Shown piece by piece: positions 62,501-64,000 of a DNA stretch of 64,000 bases. Position numbers and translations under genes: made by a program. How positions within the stretch are numbered: position 1 is the stretch's first letter; every line of letters begins with the position of its first letter. The stretch covers positions 248,001 through 312,000 of the forward strand of contig SSNU01000279.1 in the NCBI GenBank assembly GCA_012064415.1. Reading direction: 5' to 3'. The notes beneath the pieces are model-generated. The model did no database searches and was not told the origin of the DNA. It saw only the letters and a list, made by a program, of their open reading frames with translations. This DNA is from Gyrodactylus bullatarudis. Taxonomy: Eukaryota; Platyhelminthes; Monogenea; Gyrodactylidea; Gyrodactylidae.

Positions 62501-63956
62501 GGAAGTTTAGCGCTAACTCAGGATTTCGAATGTCTCAAAAACATCTTGATCAAACTTGAATTCTTGATGAAAAAATTGAGAATTTTGTAAAAACCATAAA
62601 TTCTCATCTTCATATTAATTAGCTTTAAATCGAAATCAGTGGGACATTCTCTTAACACAAAATAGTCAAATGCATTAATTAATTTGTAAGCTGTACGAGT
62701 GAGCGATGTATTTTATTATCAGATTCTCTAGGTTAAATATGATACATTATTTATGCTGATCGTAAAAACAAGAGAGTGTCCAATGTTTTCATTTATCCAG
62801 ATCACAAAATAACAATTTTTTATAACCTTCAATCATGAACTTGTGCGCATAACTAGAGGACTGGTTATGAAGGATGAATCACTTGGATAATCATTTTATG
62901 CACTTGTGTTACTTGAATAAATCCAGGAGAAGCATGATCACTTCTCTTGGAAGATGAAGCTTGGAAGAGAATCTTGATAACAATATTTCAACATGCCTAA
63001 AGATGCATTCTTTAAAAGCATTCTTTTCTCACTTCAAGGACAACTTAATAGCAGTAGCTTATGAGCCATGTTTTCCTTAAAATGATAAATCTTTTAAAGG
63101 CAAAAGGTCAGAATTTACCTTGACATCCCTTTTATAATAAATCCTTATTCAACTTGAATCAAAACGAGACTGTATATTATAGTAGGCCAAATTTTTTCAA
63201 CTTCCCAGCCTTAATCTCATTTTCAGATAATCAAAAACAAAGCATTATTTCCCATAGAACCATACAATTTCGAGTTTGTTCTAATATACTAAATCTCGAT
63301 TGAAAATGACAATTTTTGAACGCGCGCCCATATTTTTTCAATAAGATTTTCCAATAGTTTTTGCAGCATTTTTAATAAAATTAGGGCTTGTAGTAAAAAT
63401 TAGGCATTTTTTCACACGTTGAAAGAAATTAGGTGTATATTTTGAGTATTTATGGGAAGATGGGGTTTTTGTATATCATCAACAATTTTTGATTAAGGCC
63501 TGGAACATTGTTTGGGAAAAATAAAATTTTGTATTACTCTACTGTATATCATTCTCTTGAGATCTTTGGTCTATTACTCGTAGAAAAAATTATAAAAAAG
63601 ATTAAAAAAATAATTATTTTCAAAATACTCTAATATAAAAATGGGAATTTATTATCGAGATATCGAGCTACAAATCAAGATTTTTTGGAATCATGAGGCT
63701 CACTTTAACGATATAAGGAAAGAAAATGAAAAAAACTTTAAAGAAAAGTATGACACGTTTCAAATCTCGAGTTAGAGCCAAATTCTGTTCTTGGTACCTT
63801 TGAACATATTATTTATTTTATTCTTAGACGGAGAAAACTAGTTTGACCCTTGAACATTTGGAGACTGGAAAAAGCTATCAATTTCGCATTGGAAGCATCA
63901 ATGAACACGGCATGAAAGATTATTTTTATAATGACGAATTTTTAACCTATCCAAAG
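53588..63956 (+). CDS. Anosmin-1 (KAL1) homologue, 3' end outside window
   Basis: Secreted extracellular-matrix protein; in animals anosmin-1 works in neurite branching and migration with heparan sulfate and FGF receptor. Exons seen: 53588-53728, 53765-53824, 59400-59630, 60255-60443, 63828-63956, all phase 0. Exon 1 gives a signal peptide (MLMRIILLIIISS) and the start of the Cys-rich region (CDLLCQ), continued in exon 2 (CQESC). Exon 59400-59630 is a WAP four-disulfide core with eight cysteines, including CVDSCQVDEDC and KCC. The next two exons form the first fibronectin type III domain (LYLIQAK ... DTATPWKTIYI; LETGKSYQFRIGSINEHG). This order is characteristic of anosmin-1. An extra Cys-rich exon between 53825 and 59399 may have been missed. 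The first intron is 36 nt. The gene runs off the right edge. Confidence 0.82.
54811..55068. repeat. Foldback family 1, 3' half
   Basis: Contains TTTTGATCACTCACTCACTT, AGTTCGAAAAAATGGGATTT, ACATGAGTAGGATTCCAAAA and a terminal CATATCAATTAGCTTCAT. Lies in the large anosmin intron. Confidence 0.75.
58432..58722. repeat. Foldback family 1, 5' half
   Basis: Starts TAAAGCTAGTTAATATGAAG and contains TTGATCAAGATTTTTTGGAA and TTGATTTTTAGGATCACGAT. It stops next to the LINE fragment. Confidence 0.8.
58760..59370 (-). pseudogene. Degraded non-LTR retrotransposon (LINE) reverse transcriptase
   Basis: The minus strand reads, in broken frames, LNQHLNELGLQPNQDKSFF, VKDLGLKYNSSFDFEEQMKD and then VYARPVIEHGSAIWNPE followed by IQRTFRRFRGNI. 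These are the palm-end and thumb motifs of LINE reverse transcriptases (VKDLG; RPVIEHGSAIWNP). Frameshifts and a stop separate the pieces, and the 5' catalytic core is absent. It lies in the anosmin intron just upstream of the WAP exon. Confidence 0.75.
62009..62628. repeat. Foldback family 1, full palindromic copy
   Basis: Left AAGTTAATATGAAGATGGGA, right TCTCATCTTCATATTAATTA followed by GCTTTA. Inner blocks are mirrored (AATTCAAGTCTGATCAAG against TTGATCAAACTTGAATT). About 620 bp, in the anosmin intron. Confidence 0.85.
63170..63545 (+). repeat. MITE-like repeat, inverted partner of 40905-41375
   Basis: Shares TAGTAGGCCAAATTTTTTCA, AATTAGGGCTTGTAGT-type blocks, GGAACATTGTTTGGGAAA and AATAAAATTTTGTATTAC with the reverse complement of 40905-41375. 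Ends CTCTACTGTA. Confidence 0.65.
63633..63795. repeat. Foldback family 1, 5' half, degraded
   Basis: TAATATAAAAATGGGAATTT, then ATCAAGATTTTTTGGAATCA and GTTTCAAATCTCGAGTTAG. Ends close to the acceptor of the 63828 anosmin exon. Confidence 0.6.
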
Positions 63957-64000
63957 GTAACAAGCAAGGCTGATTCAATGAACATAACATCACCAACCTT

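Overview
This AT-rich window is animal nuclear DNA. It has split genes with GT-AG introns, many of them very short. The gene content (paired anoctamins, a Trunk/Noggin-type ligand, P5C dehydrogenase, XBP1, a furrowed/selectin-like lectin receptor, anosmin-1) and the load of Tc1 and foldback elements fit an arthropod, plausibly a copepod crustacean. The species is inference. Exon models were built by hand from frame continuity, splice dinucleotides and family similarity; nothing was aligned by computer.

Layout. 195-11426 (+): 3' part of a first anoctamin (TMEM16) gene whose 5' end lies left of the window. Its introns hold a decayed piggyBac copy, foldback repeats and a 303-bp inverted copy of one of its own exons. 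12510-23316 (+): a complete second anoctamin, 18 exons and 1011 aa, a tandem paralogue with the same exon plan. 23317-34867: gene-poor, with several palindromic elements. 34868-35959 (-): single-exon Trunk/Noggin-like secreted cystine-knot protein. 37633-39176: apparently intact Tc1-type transposon with 210-bp inverted ends. 43405-47941 (-): mitochondrial P5C dehydrogenase (ALDH4A1), 7 exons, three of its introns only 28-29 nt. 48086-49310 (+): XBP1, head-to-head with ALDH4A1 across 144 bp and carrying a recognisable 20-nt IRE1-type intron. 49596-53336 (+): C-type lectin plus sushi single-pass membrane protein. 53588 to the right edge (+): 5' part of an anosmin-1 (KAL1) homologue, with a LINE reverse-transcriptase fragment in its large intron.

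The most striking observations are: (1) XBP1 keeps twin stem-loops with CAGCAG loops that bracket 20 nt, and removing them joins the bZIP frame to a long activation-domain frame, so the unfolded-protein-response switch can be read from the DNA; (2) a group of 28-38 nt introns in ALDH4A1, anoctamin 2 and anosmin; (3) an inverted, apparently identical exon copy inside the anoctamin-1 gene, bounded by pieces of a dispersed foldback family; (4) that foldback family itself, with at least ten copies or halves here.

The genes do not form one pathway. The two anoctamins are a tandem pair, and ALDH4A1 and XBP1 probably share a promoter region. The others are independent neighbours.
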